Part shown: in pieces, positions 26,757 to 36,500 of the stretch
Layout of the letters: every line of letters begins with the position of its first letter
Position numbering within the stretch: position 1 is the first letter of the stretch
DNA from: FEN-1297 sp963834015
Lineage (GTDB): Bacteria; Bacteroidota; Ignavibacteria; Ignavibacteriales; Ignavibacteriaceae
Assembly: GCA_963834015.1 (NCBI GenBank)
Contig: CAWIAG010000002.1
Coordinates: forward strand, 1,426,001 to 1,490,000
Reading direction: 5' to 3'
Length of the DNA: 64,000 nucleotides
Notes under the pieces: generated by a model
Databases searched by the model: none
What the model saw: the letters and a program-made list of their open reading frames with translations, nothing else
Told to the model about the DNA's origin: nothing
Program-made: the position numbers and the translations under genes

Positions 26757-27479
26757 ATGCAAAAAGAATCCCTATTTACCAATGCTTATCGGTACGAACC
26801 TTTTCAAGATATCAAATATCAGATAATACCAGAAAAGAATAAAGAATTATTTGAAGATTATAGCTATTTTAGTGTAAATTCATCGACTATGGGAAGTATC
26901 AGTATTCCAATACAAAAAAATGTTTCACCATCTTACCCCAAGACTCCCGAAAAAATAAGTGACTACATTGTTAAAAATATATGGACTTATATTCAAAAAC
27001 CATCTGATAATAATAAAAATCCAAGTGTAGTAGGCAGTTTTAACTTGACTAAAACACTTAGAAATTATTATAATGATGAGAAAGATCAACATCATCCCAA
27101 TGCATATAAAAATTCTGTTTATCGATTAGAAGAATATTTATCAAAAAATTATCCAAACGGCAATTTATACGCTCAAACCAGGATAGTAGCCTCTTATGGA
27201 ATGCTTCAGGAAACATTTTATGACGCTTCTTCTAAAAATCTTGCAGGTTTTAGTGTAGGTAACTCAAATCAGCCGCCTGAATTTTTGAATGAAATGAATT
27301 ATTCAATGCAGGCTTATTTGCAACGATTTGGAAATATAACACCACAATATCCCGGTGATAATTGGGTTAATGGTTTTGAAAATGGGTGGAAAGATATGCT
27401 AGGTAAATACAATCCTGGTGAGCATGGTTATAATACAGATGTAATAAAAAATTCAATGTCCTTTTTACCAATTCAATAA
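26757..27479 (+). CDS. Gene A2 fragment 3: lytic-transglycosylase-like domain
   Basis: A 240-residue frame; the phase is open from 26694 and the residues before the ATG (NGIPPQIIKGQ) belong to the domain, so the ATG is an internal methionine. It carries MQKESLFTNAYRYEP (candidate catalytic Glu) and AQTRIVASYGMLQETFYD, parallel to gene A1. The stop precedes B2 by a few bases. Confidence 0.55.
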   Translation: MQKESLFTNAYRYEPFQDIKYQIIPEKNKELFEDYSYFSVNSSTMGSISIPIQKNVSPSYPKTPEKISDYIVKNIWTYIQKPSDNNKNPSVVGSFNLTKTLRNYYNDEKDQHHPNAYKNSVYRLEEYLSKNYPNGNLYAQTRIVASYGMLQETFYDASSKNLAGFSVGNSNQPPEFLNEMNYSMQAYLQRFGNITPQYPGDNWVNGFENGWKDMLGKYNPGEHGYNTDVIKNSMSFLPIQ

Positions 27480-27493
27480 ATATGGAGGTTGTT

Positions 27494-29875
27494 TTGAAAA
27501 AATTTTTAAGTTTATTAATAACTTTTATCTTGTACTACCAGATTAATTGTTACGCTCAATACGTAATTTTCCCATACAATCCTTCTAAAGAAATCATACA
27601 AACAATTGAATCTGAAATGTCTGCTAAGTATGGTAAAAAATTTGATTTAAATACATTTTTTATTATGGATTCCTTAGTAAATAAAATTCCTGAACCATGG
27701 TCTATGGAAAAAATTCAAGATCCTTACGGAACACTCGCCGGGATTGATATTTTTTCTTGTGAAGATGCCAAAATAGGTCAAGATGATAGCTCAAAATTTA
27801 TTCCCGATAGTTCAATAATAGGGATATATAAGAATGGAAATATCATATGGGATTCCGGACCTATTATTTATGGGTATATTGAATCATATTTGTCTTTTTG
27901 CCAGGATATAAATGCTGATGGTATTGTTGATGTAGGGCTGCTTGCCCAATATTATGATTTTTATACTAATAATGATCATAAGACAGTTGATTATTTATGG
28001 ATACTAAGCTGGGATGGAAATAATGGCAAATTTATAAACGATTATGATGTAACTACTGGTAAATCCAAATTAATCCCAAAGATTTTTGACTTGTTTGATT
28101 GGAATGGAGACGGAATAGATGAAATAGTATCATCATGGGATCCGGATGATGCTATGCCGGAAAATATCCCGCCAAATTATCCGTATGTGACCTATGGCTG
28201 GAATGGCAACAAATATGGGCTTTGGAACAATGTATATCAGGTAAAATGGAATGATTTTTATCCTGCGAGATGGTTTACAGCGACTATTAATTGTAAAGCT
28301 AATAAAATAAATGATAAATTTTATTTTGAATATAGTATTGCAAACAATCCTGCAAGTAAGCAAAACATTGAACTAATTTATATAAATAATATAAATCTTG
28401 GAACAATAGATGACTCTTCGAAATATGAAAATGATTTTGTCTCTTTACCAGGTTCATTATTAACAAATGCCTGGTTATTTGCACCAAATTCATACTATAG
28501 ATTAATCAAACCCGGAGAAATTAGGGGAGGATACTGGTATATGGGAAAGGGGTTACCGGGTATATGTGATGTTTATATGCAAGCATTGGTGCCACATAAT
28601 TATGGATTAGATAGTACAAAAATTATTACCGATAATATGAGAGTTGCTGACGTATTCAATAATTCATTTAAAGCATATACGATCGGATTGAAAGGGATAC
28701 CTACCAATTTCAATATACTCACTTTCCCGGATACTATTTTGAATTATATAGAGCAAGCATATCAATTTGGCTGGATAAAAAACCAGTCAACAGCGAATAA
28801 ATATACAACTTATTTTGATACTGCAATATCGCAGTTGCAGCAAAATAATATATTGGGGGCGCGTAGTACATTAAATAATGTTCTTAATAATGTAAACCAA
28901 GATAGTTCTTCTAATCTTACAAGCGAAGCTTATGCACTTATCAGATACAACACAGAATATTTACTAGCTCAATTACCGAACACTTTATTAGCAGTGAAAT
29001 TAGTTAACAGCAATAACAATAACCTAACCACAGGCTTGCTTCAATATTACGACAGCACATGGCAGAATGCCGTTAATAATAATGACGGCACATTCTTAGT
29101 TAATACACCACGCAAAAAAGTAAACTTAAAAATGACTTATGCCAACTGCACCCAGACATTATCCAATGTGCCCATGGGAAGTGATACTGTGGTTTTCAAG
29201 ACGGTTAATACCTCAGTTCAATTACTGGACAGCCACGGCAATCCGCTAGATACCGGAACAGTACAATATTATGCGGGTGCATGGCAAAATTTTGGTACTA
29301 CTGCAAACGGGATTGCCAATATGGAACTTCTGCCAAACAGCTACAAATTCAGAATGACTTATGCAAATGCCAGCATCGACACTCAACAAAATATAGGCAC
29401 TAATCCTAATGTGGTTTTCCAGACAGTAAATACTGCAGTACAGTTAAAGAACAGTTTGGGTACACCCATCGATACGGGTACTGTTCAATACTATGCCGGT
29501 GCGTGGAGAAGCTTTGGTAATTCTGCCAACGGAATTGTAAATAAAGAACTTCTTCCGAACAGTTACAAGTTCAGAATGACTTATGATTATGTTTCAGAAG
29601 ATACAACACAAAACATTGGCATATCCAATACCGTTAACTTCTCTACGGTACTTTGTACTATCAGTGTTAAAGACTCTCTTGGCCGGGCGGTAAATAATGC
29701 AGATACAAAATATTATGCAGGCGCATGGAGGGAGATCGGACTTACATCAGGCGGAACAGCAGCAAAAGAACTTCTGCCGGTAAGTCTGCAGTTCCGTGTT
29801 AAATCAGGAAAAACACAGCAGGATATAACGCAGGATTTATCGGTTAACAATTTAGTTCAATTTGTTTTGCCTTAA
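27494..29875 (+). CDS. Cassette gene B2: exported protein with FIMAH-like domain and four YYAGAW repeats
   Basis: Paralogue of B1. The frame opens at an ATG at 27482, but GGAGG at 27484-27488 lies inside that start and correctly precedes a TTG at 27494, which opens a standard signal peptide (MKKFLSLLITFILYYQINC); this start is preferred (793 aa). The N-terminal half is diverged from B1 but keeps PYGTL, DINADGIVDVGLL, LWILSWDGNNGKFINDYD and GWNGNKYGLWNN. The FIMAH-like helical domain and the four C-terminal beta repeats are nearly identical to B1. It has no sorting domain. Confidence 0.75.
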   Translation: MKKFLSLLITFILYYQINCYAQYVIFPYNPSKEIIQTIESEMSAKYGKKFDLNTFFIMDSLVNKIPEPWSMEKIQDPYGTLAGIDIFSCEDAKIGQDDSSKFIPDSSIIGIYKNGNIIWDSGPIIYGYIESYLSFCQDINADGIVDVGLLAQYYDFYTNNDHKTVDYLWILSWDGNNGKFINDYDVTTGKSKLIPKIFDLFDWNGDGIDEIVSSWDPDDAMPENIPPNYPYVTYGWNGNKYGLWNNVYQVKWNDFYPARWFTATINCKANKINDKFYFEYSIANNPASKQNIELIYINNINLGTIDDSSKYENDFVSLPGSLLTNAWLFAPNSYYRLIKPGEIRGGYWYMGKGLPGICDVYMQALVPHNYGLDSTKIITDNMRVADVFNNSFKAYTIGLKGIPTNFNILTFPDTILNYIEQAYQFGWIKNQSTANKYTTYFDTAISQLQQNNILGARSTLNNVLNNVNQDSSSNLTSEAYALIRYNTEYLLAQLPNTLLAVKLVNSNNNNLTTGLLQYYDSTWQNAVNNNDGTFLVNTPRKKVNLKMTYANCTQTLSNVPMGSDTVVFKTVNTSVQLLDSHGNPLDTGTVQYYAGAWQNFGTTANGIANMELLPNSYKFRMTYANASIDTQQNIGTNPNVVFQTVNTAVQLKNSLGTPIDTGTVQYYAGAWRSFGNSANGIVNKELLPNSYKFRMTYDYVSEDTTQNIGISNTVNFSTVLCTISVKDSLGRAVNNADTKYYAGAWREIGLTSGGTAAKELLPVSLQFRVKSGKTQQDITQDLSVNNLVQFVLP

Positions 29876-30650
29876 TTGCGTGAATTATTTATTCACATTA
29901 GAATTAAAAATATTATGAGGGTTTAAATATGAACGCTTTAATAAAATATTTGTTTTTGCTTATTGCAATAACACTGATATCTGCGGAAATAACTCCTTCA
30001 CAAACAGTGTATAACCTGCCGTTTGCATCATCCGGCAACCGGGTAGAATTGACTGTTACAAACAGTTCAACCATAACCGCAAAAAACGTAATAGTTGCAG
30101 TTGATTCTTTACCCGGATGGATAACAATGAAGCAGTCGTCGGTTTCTGCGGGGAACATGGCATCAAAGAGTGAAAAAGTAGTAACATTTACATTTGACGC
30201 GGATAAAAAAGCGCCTGTAGGAACTAACGGAATTATAAAGTTTAAAATAATCAGCCAGTCCGGTGAACAATGGAATAAAGAGATAAAGGTAAAAGCAGGA
30301 GCGCCGGATAAATATGAACTGTACCAGAACTACCCCAACCCGTTTAATCCAAATACTATTATAAGTTATCAGCTTCCTTATGACAGCAGGGTAACAATAA
30401 AGATATATAATATACTCGGGAAAGAAGTAAGCTCTCTGTTTGACGGATTTCAAACAGCGGGCTATTATGAGAACAGGTTTTCCGCAGAAGGCATAAATGG
30501 AAGAACTTTAAGCAGCGGCATGTATATATACCGGTTAACTGCAAAAAGCAGCGACGGGAAATCAAAAGAGTTCAGTTCAATAAAAAAAATGATGGTTTTA
30601 AAATAGTACCTTTTAAGTGAGGCGCACCTCAAAGGTGAGGCGCACATTTA
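28768..30650 (+). repeat. Long direct repeat, copy 2 (3' half of B2 plus all of C2)
   Basis: Second copy of the 1.88-kb segment at 23970-25852, with the same gene content and a 4798-bp offset. The last bases of the copies differ in the outer arm of the terminal hairpin. Confidence 0.9.
29929..30606 (+). CDS. Cassette gene C2: small NEW3-like protein with T9SS type A sorting domain
   Basis: A 225-residue protein almost identical to C1, with only a few substitutions (for example Ala to Thr near residue 48, Thr to Lys near residue 124 and Ser to Asn in the PFNP segment). It has a signal peptide, NEW3-like domain and complete sorting domain with YQNYPNPFNPNTIISYQ and KMMVLK. It lies 53 bp downstream of B2, as C1 does of B1. 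Expected to be secreted through the type IX system and held on the cell surface. Confidence 0.88.
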   Translation: MNALIKYLFLLIAITLISAEITPSQTVYNLPFASSGNRVELTVTNSSTITAKNVIVAVDSLPGWITMKQSSVSAGNMASKSEKVVTFTFDADKKAPVGTNGIIKFKIISQSGEQWNKEIKVKAGAPDKYELYQNYPNPFNPNTIISYQLPYDSRVTIKIYNILGKEVSSLFDGFQTAGYYENRFSAEGINGRTLSSGMYIYRLTAKSSDGKSKEFSSIKKMMVLK

Positions 30651-30707
30651 ATATTTTGCTGTTTAGTAAATTCAGGACTAAGAACCCACGCAAATCGTCA
30701 ATAATCG

Positions 30708-32075
30708 TTATAACAAATTACTCGCAAGTTCAGCAAGTTCGGATCTTTCTCCTTTTTCAAGATTCACATGCGCATATAATTTTTGGCCTTTGAAATGATC
30801 AATCAGGTATGATAATCCGTTTGACTGAGAATCAAGGTAAGGATGGTCTATCTGGTAAATATCCCCGGTAAATACTACTTTTGAACCTTCACCCGCACGT
30901 GTGATGATGGTTTTAATCTCATGAGGAGTAAGATTCTGTGCTTCATCAACTATAAAAAATATTCTTTGTAAACTTCGCCCTCTAATATATGAAAGCGGTT
31001 CGATAACTAACTTTTCATCTTTAACCATATTTGTTATAAGCTGGTTTTGTTTATCATTTTCGGTGAATTGATCTTGTATCACTCTCAGGTTATCCCAAAG
31101 CGGTTGAATGTATGGCTCTATTTTGCTTTGTACATCGCCGGGAAGAAAACCGATGTCTTTATTGCTTAAAGGAACAATGGGGCGGGCTACAAAAACCTGG
31201 CGGTAAAATTTACGCACGTGCAGCGCACTTGCCAGAGCAAGAAGGGTTTTACCGGTTCCCGCTTTACCGGTTAATGTAACAAGCTGAATATTGTTATTTG
31301 TTAGTGCATCTACCGCGAAAGTTTGCTCCGCATTGCGTGGTTTTATACCGTAGATAATATTTTTATCCACCTTGCGCAGGTATTCCATTCCCGAATCAAG
31401 ATAAGCAAGCACGGAACGGTTACTATTACGAATAATATAGAATTTATTCGGAACTGCATCCTTATCCAATTTTTTTAATATCTGCTTCGCAGGCATTTCG
31501 TAAGGGGACTGGAATAATTTAACAATAAAATCATCATCAAAGTCTTCAATAATTTCTTTCCCGCTGTAAAGTTCCTCCAGGCTGCTAACCCTGTCAGTTG
31601 TATAATCTTCCGCAAGTATTTCCAGCGCTTTTGCCTTCATACGCAGATTTACATCTTTACTTACAAGAACAACCGTCCTATCCTTAAATTTTTTATTCCA
31701 TTCAAGTGCTACCGATAGAATTCTATGATCGGGAGTATCTTCTTTAAATATACCTTTTATTTCACCCGCCAGATCCCTTGCAATGCCGATTCTTATTTTT
31801 CCTCTGCCTTTGCCTATTGATACACCGCCATTAAATAAAGCAGTGCCTGTCATAGAATCGAGTGTACGGGCAAATTCCCTGGCGTTTAAGTTTATTACCT
31901 GGTTGCCTCTTTTAAAATGATCAAGTTCTTCAATTACAGTTAAAGGTATTACAATATCGTGTTCCTGAAAATGATCAATACACGTGGCATCATGAAGGAT
32001 TACATTTGTATCCAGGATAAATACTTTTAACATTTTTTTGTGGCTAACTTCTTTAATCACTTTATTTGTGCGCAT
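30708..32075 (-). CDS. PhoH2-type protein: PIN ribonuclease domain fused to PhoH ATPase
   Basis: A 455-residue cytosolic protein. The N-terminal PIN domain has the acidic nuclease residues (FILDTNVILHDATCI, TVIEELD, ILSVALEWN, VVLVSKDVNLRMKAKAL). The C-terminal PhoH domain has Walker A GKAGTGKTLLALA and Walker B FFIVDEAQNLTP, then VFTGDIYQID. Proteins of this architecture (PhoH2, YlaK-like) are known as RNA helicases with ribonuclease activity. Start: the ATG at 32075 has GGGAA upstream; an internal methionine at MLKVFIL lacks a ribosome site. It is divergent from carA. Confidence 0.92.
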   Translation of the reverse strand: MRTNKVIKEVSHKKMLKVFILDTNVILHDATCIDHFQEHDIVIPLTVIEELDHFKRGNQVINLNAREFARTLDSMTGTALFNGGVSIGKGRGKIRIGIARDLAGEIKGIFKEDTPDHRILSVALEWNKKFKDRTVVLVSKDVNLRMKAKALEILAEDYTTDRVSSLEELYSGKEIIEDFDDDFIVKLFQSPYEMPAKQILKKLDKDAVPNKFYIIRNSNRSVLAYLDSGMEYLRKVDKNIIYGIKPRNAEQTFAVDALTNNNIQLVTLTGKAGTGKTLLALASALHVRKFYRQVFVARPIVPLSNKDIGFLPGDVQSKIEPYIQPLWDNLRVIQDQFTENDKQNQLITNMVKDEKLVIEPLSYIRGRSLQRIFFIVDEAQNLTPHEIKTIITRAGEGSKVVFTGDIYQIDHPYLDSQSNGLSYLIDHFKGQKLYAHVNLEKGERSELAELASNLL

Positions 32076-32290
32076 CTATAATTCCCGGTTATAACATAAA
32101 GTCAAATTAATCAGATTTATCTTCATTATAACATTAAATAATAGTAAAATAATGGCTGGAGATTGATTTGATGTATACAATATCGATTCTTCTGCAAATT
32201 TATAATAATTCCCCTCGAAACCCGGGTAAAAAATCATTTTTTTATATTAATTGCAAGTGAAACTAATCACTAAAAATATTATTTACCAAA

Positions 32291-32321
32291 TTGAATATAA
32301 AATCTCTTTACCATATATTTG
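32291..32321 (+). promoter_or_regulatory. Candidate carAB promoter of Bacteroidota type
   Basis: TTG at 32291-32293, 20 nt, then TATATTTG at 32314-32321, matching TTG-N19/20-TAnnTTTG. Transcription would start near 32328, giving a leader of about 127 nt. A single match in AT-rich sequence, so only moderately supported. Confidence 0.45.
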
Positions 32322-32398
32322 TTAAACATTTTAGAAAAGATATTTGTACCGGATTTTAACACAACCAAAAATAAATTATTTTGAAGAGTCTATAGTTT

Positions 32399-32428
32399 AA
32401 TAGCCACTCAGTGAGTGGCTATTTTTTT
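32399..32428 (+). terminator. Intrinsic terminator in the carAB leader
   Basis: AATAGCCACTCA, one G, TGAGTGGCTATT form a perfect inverted repeat, followed by a run of T to 32428. It is oriented to stop rightward transcription and ends 26 bp before the carA start, with no gene between the divergent phoH2 and carA for it to serve. Attenuation of carAB is the simplest explanation. Confidence 0.8.
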
Positions 32429-32454
32429 GCCAATAAAGAAATTAACAGGAAAAA

Positions 32455-33531
32455 ATGAACCAAAATACAAACAAAGCAAAACTGGTTTTGGAAGACGGAT
32501 CGGAATTTACCGGCATTGCATTCGGATATGGCGGTAATGCTAACGGTGAGGTAGTTTTTAATACCGGAATGGTTGGTTATCCTGAAACCATGACTGATCC
32601 GTCATACCGCGGACAAATCTTAGTCTGCACTTATCCTTTAATTGGTAATTACGGGGTACCCGGTTATGAACGTGAGAATGGTTTATTAAAGTACTTTGAA
32701 TCCGAAGAGATACACTGCCGGGCTTTAATAATTTCCGACTATTCTCATAATTATTCACACTGGAACGCAAAAAGATCACTTGATGATTGGATGAAAGAAC
32801 ATAAAATTCCCGGAGTTTATGGAATCGATACAAGAATGCTTACAAGAAAGCTTCGGGAAAATGGAACGATGCTTGGAAAAGTAATAGTTGACGAAAATAA
32901 ATCAATAGACTTTGAAGACATTAATAAACTCGATCTGGCCGGAGAGGTTAGTATAAAGCAGCCTGTTGAATATTCCCGGAGTAAAAAAAGGATCATCTTA
33001 GTCGATTGCGGAACAAAGAACAATATTATACAGGCATTCTTGAAAAGAGATATAACTGTAATCCGGGTACCATATGATTATGATTTTTCAAAAGAGAAGG
33101 CAAATGGAATCTTAATATCAAATGGACCGGGCGATCCTAAAATGTGTAAAACCACTATAGAAAATACCCGCAAATCATTGCGGTCGGGAATGCCCACTCT
33201 TGGAGTTTGCCTCGGCAGTCAAATTATGGCGCTTGCTGCCGGTGCCGATACCTATAAATTAAAATACGGCCATAGAGGACACAACCAGCCATGTAATGAA
33301 ATGGGTACAAAGAGATGTTATATTACTTCCCAAAATCACGGCTATGCAGTTAATTCAGAAACGCTGCCTGAAGATTGGCGTGAATGGTTTGTAAACGATA
33401 ATGATGGAACTAATGAAGGCTTAATCCATATTTCCAAACCTTTTTTTGCAGCCCAATTTCACCCGGAAGCATCTCCGGGACCGGACGATACTGAATTTAT
33501 TTTTGACATGTTTTTGAGGGCATTAAAATGA
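32455..33531 (+). CDS. carA: Carbamoyl-phosphate synthase small subunit
   Basis: Glutaminase subunit that releases ammonia from glutamine for carbamoyl phosphate, feeding arginine and pyrimidine synthesis. The N-terminal CPSase_sm_chain domain (LVLEDGSEFTGIAFGYGG, VVFNTGMVGYPETMTDPSY) precedes a class I glutamine amidotransferase domain with the nucleophile in GVCLGSQIMALAAGA and the His/Glu pair in FHPEASPGP. The residue three after the cysteine is Ser where E. coli has His (CLGHQ); this position varies in the family. AGGA lies upstream of the ATG. The stop overlaps carB as ATGA. Confidence 0.95.
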   Translation: MNQNTNKAKLVLEDGSEFTGIAFGYGGNANGEVVFNTGMVGYPETMTDPSYRGQILVCTYPLIGNYGVPGYERENGLLKYFESEEIHCRALIISDYSHNYSHWNAKRSLDDWMKEHKIPGVYGIDTRMLTRKLRENGTMLGKVIVDENKSIDFEDINKLDLAGEVSIKQPVEYSRSKKRIILVDCGTKNNIIQAFLKRDITVIRVPYDYDFSKEKANGILISNGPGDPKMCKTTIENTRKSLRSGMPTLGVCLGSQIMALAAGADTYKLKYGHRGHNQPCNEMGTKRCYITSQNHGYAVNSETLPEDWREWFVNDNDGTNEGLIHISKPFFAAQFHPEASPGPDDTEFIFDMFLRALK

Positions 33532-36500
33532 TAAAAAGAGGCAAACCAAAAAAAGTATTAATATTAGGATCAGGAGCTCTGCAAATTGGACAGGCAGGTG
33601 AATTTGATTATTCAGGGAGCCAGGCAATTAAAGCGCTAAAAGAAGATGGAATAACATCCATTCTTATCAATCCCAACATCGCAACAATTCAGACTTCAGA
33701 GGATTTTGCCGATAAAGTTTATTTTCTGCCTATTAAAGCGGATTTTGTTGAAAAGATAATTCAAAAGGAAGAACCGGATAGCATTCTTCTTCAATTTGGA
33801 GGCCAGACTGCTTTAAATGTCGGCGTAGAACTTTATGAAAAGGGAATTCTTAATAAGTATAATCTTAAAGTTTTAGGTACACAGGTTGATGCTATTCAGG
33901 CAACTGAAGACAGGCTCATTTTTGGAAACAAAGTTACTGAGATCGGATTGAAGGTAGCTTTAAGTAAAACTGCAAAAAATTCTGAAGAAGCTGTTTCTGC
34001 GGCAGAAGAAATCGGTTTCCCGGTAATGGTTCGAATTGCTTACGCTCTGGGCGGTTTGGGATCCGGTATTGTTAACAATAAGGATGAACTTCTTGAAAAA
34101 GCAAGGCGTGCATTCTCCTTTACAAATCAAATCTTAATAGAAGAATCTCTATATGGATGGAAAGAAGTTGAATATGAAATCGTAAGGGATAAATTCAACA
34201 ATTGTATAACTATCTGTTCTATGGAAAACATCGATCCGATGGGGATTCATACGGGCGACAGCGTTGTAATTGCACCTGTTCAAACCCTCTCTGCAAGCGA
34301 GAATTTCAAACTCCGTTCTATCGGAATTAAATTGATCAGGCATTTGGAAATTATAGGCGAGTGCAACATTCAATATGCCCTCGATCCAAATTCCGATGAC
34401 TACAGGATAATCGAAGTAAATGCAAGATTAAGCCGCAGTTCAGCCCTTGCTTCAAAAGCCACAGGCTATCCTCTCGCATTTATTGCTACTAAACTGGCTC
34501 TTGGTTACGCTCTGAATGAAGTAGTTAATATTATAACCCAGGAAACCTCGGCATGTTTTGAACCTGCACTTGATTATGTTGCGCTTAAGTTTCCCAGGTG
34601 GGATTTACAAAAATTCAGGCAGGTAAACACGCAGCTTGGCTCTGAGATGAAATCTGTGGGTGAAGTAATGTCACTCGGAAGAAGTTTTGAAGAGGTTTTA
34701 CAAAAGGCCATTAGGATGCTCGATATCGGCATGAATGGTTTCGTTGGAAATAATATTACTTTCGATGAATTGGACAATGAACTTTCCAAACCGACAGATA
34801 AAAGAATTTATGCTATTGCTCAAGCTCTAAGAGAGGGTTATTCAATTGACAGAATTTTTGAATTAACTAAAATTACCAAGTGGTTCCTTTACAAAATGCA
34901 GAATATAATCGCCGTGGAAAATAAACTAAAAGGGCTGAGATTAAACGATATTTCTGTTGACTTGATGCTTGAAGCTAAAATGAATGGTTTTTCTGATATT
35001 CAAATCGGACAGCTTACAAAAAACCTGGAATTGGAAGTTCGGAAATACAGAAAAAATTTGAAGGTAATACCTGTTGTAAAGCAAATAGACACTTTAGCTG
35101 CTGAATATCCTGCGCAAACAAATTATCTTTATCTTACTTATCACGGCAGAGAAAATGATATTCCGCTGGGACAAAAAAATCAAATCATAGTACTTGGAAG
35201 CGGCGCTTACAGGATTGGCTCTTCCGTAGAATTTGATTGGTGTTGTGTTAATGCTGTTATGACGCTGAATAAACTTGAGTACAGCACTATAATGATAAAT
35301 TGCAATCCCGAAACAGTTAGTACTGATTATGATATTTGCGATAAACTATATTTTGAACAGCTTACTTTTGAAAGAGTGCTTGATATATATGACAAAGAAT
35401 GCCCCGAAGGTATTATAATATCTATGGGCGGGCAGATTCCTAATAATCTGGCTTTAAAACTTCATAAAGCCGGGATTAAAATACTTGGAACTTCTCCCTT
35501 ACAAATTGATAATGCCGAAGACAGGCACAAATTTTCTCAAATACTTGACCGTCTTGAAGTTGATCAGCCGGAATGGGAAGAACTGACAAGTTTAAAAGAG
35601 GCAAAAGAATTTGCGCGTAAAGTCGATTACCCCGTACTTATAAGGCCAAGCTATGTATTAAGCGGTGCAGCAATGAGTATAGTACTTTCGGACGAAGAGC
35701 TTGAAGAATACCTGAAAAAAGCTTCCGAGATTAGCAACGAACATCCGGTTGTGATCAGCAAATTTATTATCGACGGGAAAGAAATAGAAGCGGATGCTGT
35801 TGCAGAAAACGGCAATCTCTTTTGTTACGCAATTTCCGAACACGTTGAAAATGCAGGCGTACACTCCGGGGATGCTACAATAGTACTCCCGCCGCAGAGG
35901 ACTTATCTTGAAACAATGCGCAGAATAAAAATCATTACGAAAGAAATAGCAAAAGAACTGAATATTACCGGCCCGTTCAATATTCAATTTATAGCTAAAG
36001 ATAACGAAGTAAAAGTTATTGAATGCAATCTCCGCGCTTCCAGGAGTTTTCCGTTTGTTTCAAAAGTTTTGAAAATAAATTTCATCGAAATTGCAACAAA
36101 GCTTATGATGGGCGAAAAAATTCCAAGGCTGGATAAATCTTCTTTTGACGTTGATTATGTAGGTGTAAAAGCTCCTCAGTTTTCCTTTACACGATTAAAA
36201 GGATCCGACCCCATCTTAGGAGTTGAAATGGCATCTACGGGCGAGGTTGCATGCTTAGGTGATGATTTTAACGAGGCCTTCCTAAAAAGTTTCCTATCTA
36301 CCGGCTATAGAATCCCTAAGCGATCGGTTATGCTTTCCACAGGAACTTTGAAAGAAAAATCTAATTTCTTCGGCGAAGCAAAAATACTTTATGAAATGGG
36401 ATTAAAATTGTATGCCACCAAAGGTACTGCCAAATTTCTTAATGAACACGGAATAGAAACTGAAGTTCTTAACTGGCCGCTTGAAGATATTGAACCGAAC

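Larger units (their letters stand above)
25901..27479 (+). pseudogene. Cassette gene A2: exported protein with propeller-like N-terminus and lytic-transglycosylase-like C-terminus, broken by frameshifts
   Basis: Paralogue of A1 with a different N-terminal part. The ATG at 25901 has AGGA upstream and starts a signal peptide. The frame breaks near 26070, where the missing stretch reads LHNGGEDLIFDQNSNMDWNS in another frame, returns near 26150, and breaks again in the G runs at 26700-26722, after which it continues as NGIPPQIIKGQMQKES. The middle resembles WD40/TolB-type blades (SSDGNTIYFTKKDS). The C-terminal domain repeats A1's motifs (IPPQIIKGQMQKESLFTNAY; TRIVASYGMLQETFYDA). At least three indels are needed to join it. 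Confidence 0.6.
32076..32454. other. Divergent intergenic region with the carAB promoter and leader
   Basis: About 380 bp between phoH2 and carA. The right half holds a Bacteroidota-type promoter match and a strong terminator, described separately. Nothing was recognised in the left 200 bp. Confidence 0.5.

Noticed and set aside
33180..33260. CarA nucleophile region CLGSQ instead of CLGHQ
   Set aside because: The third residue after the cysteine varies in CarA proteins and the other catalytic residues are present, so this is not evidence of inactivation.
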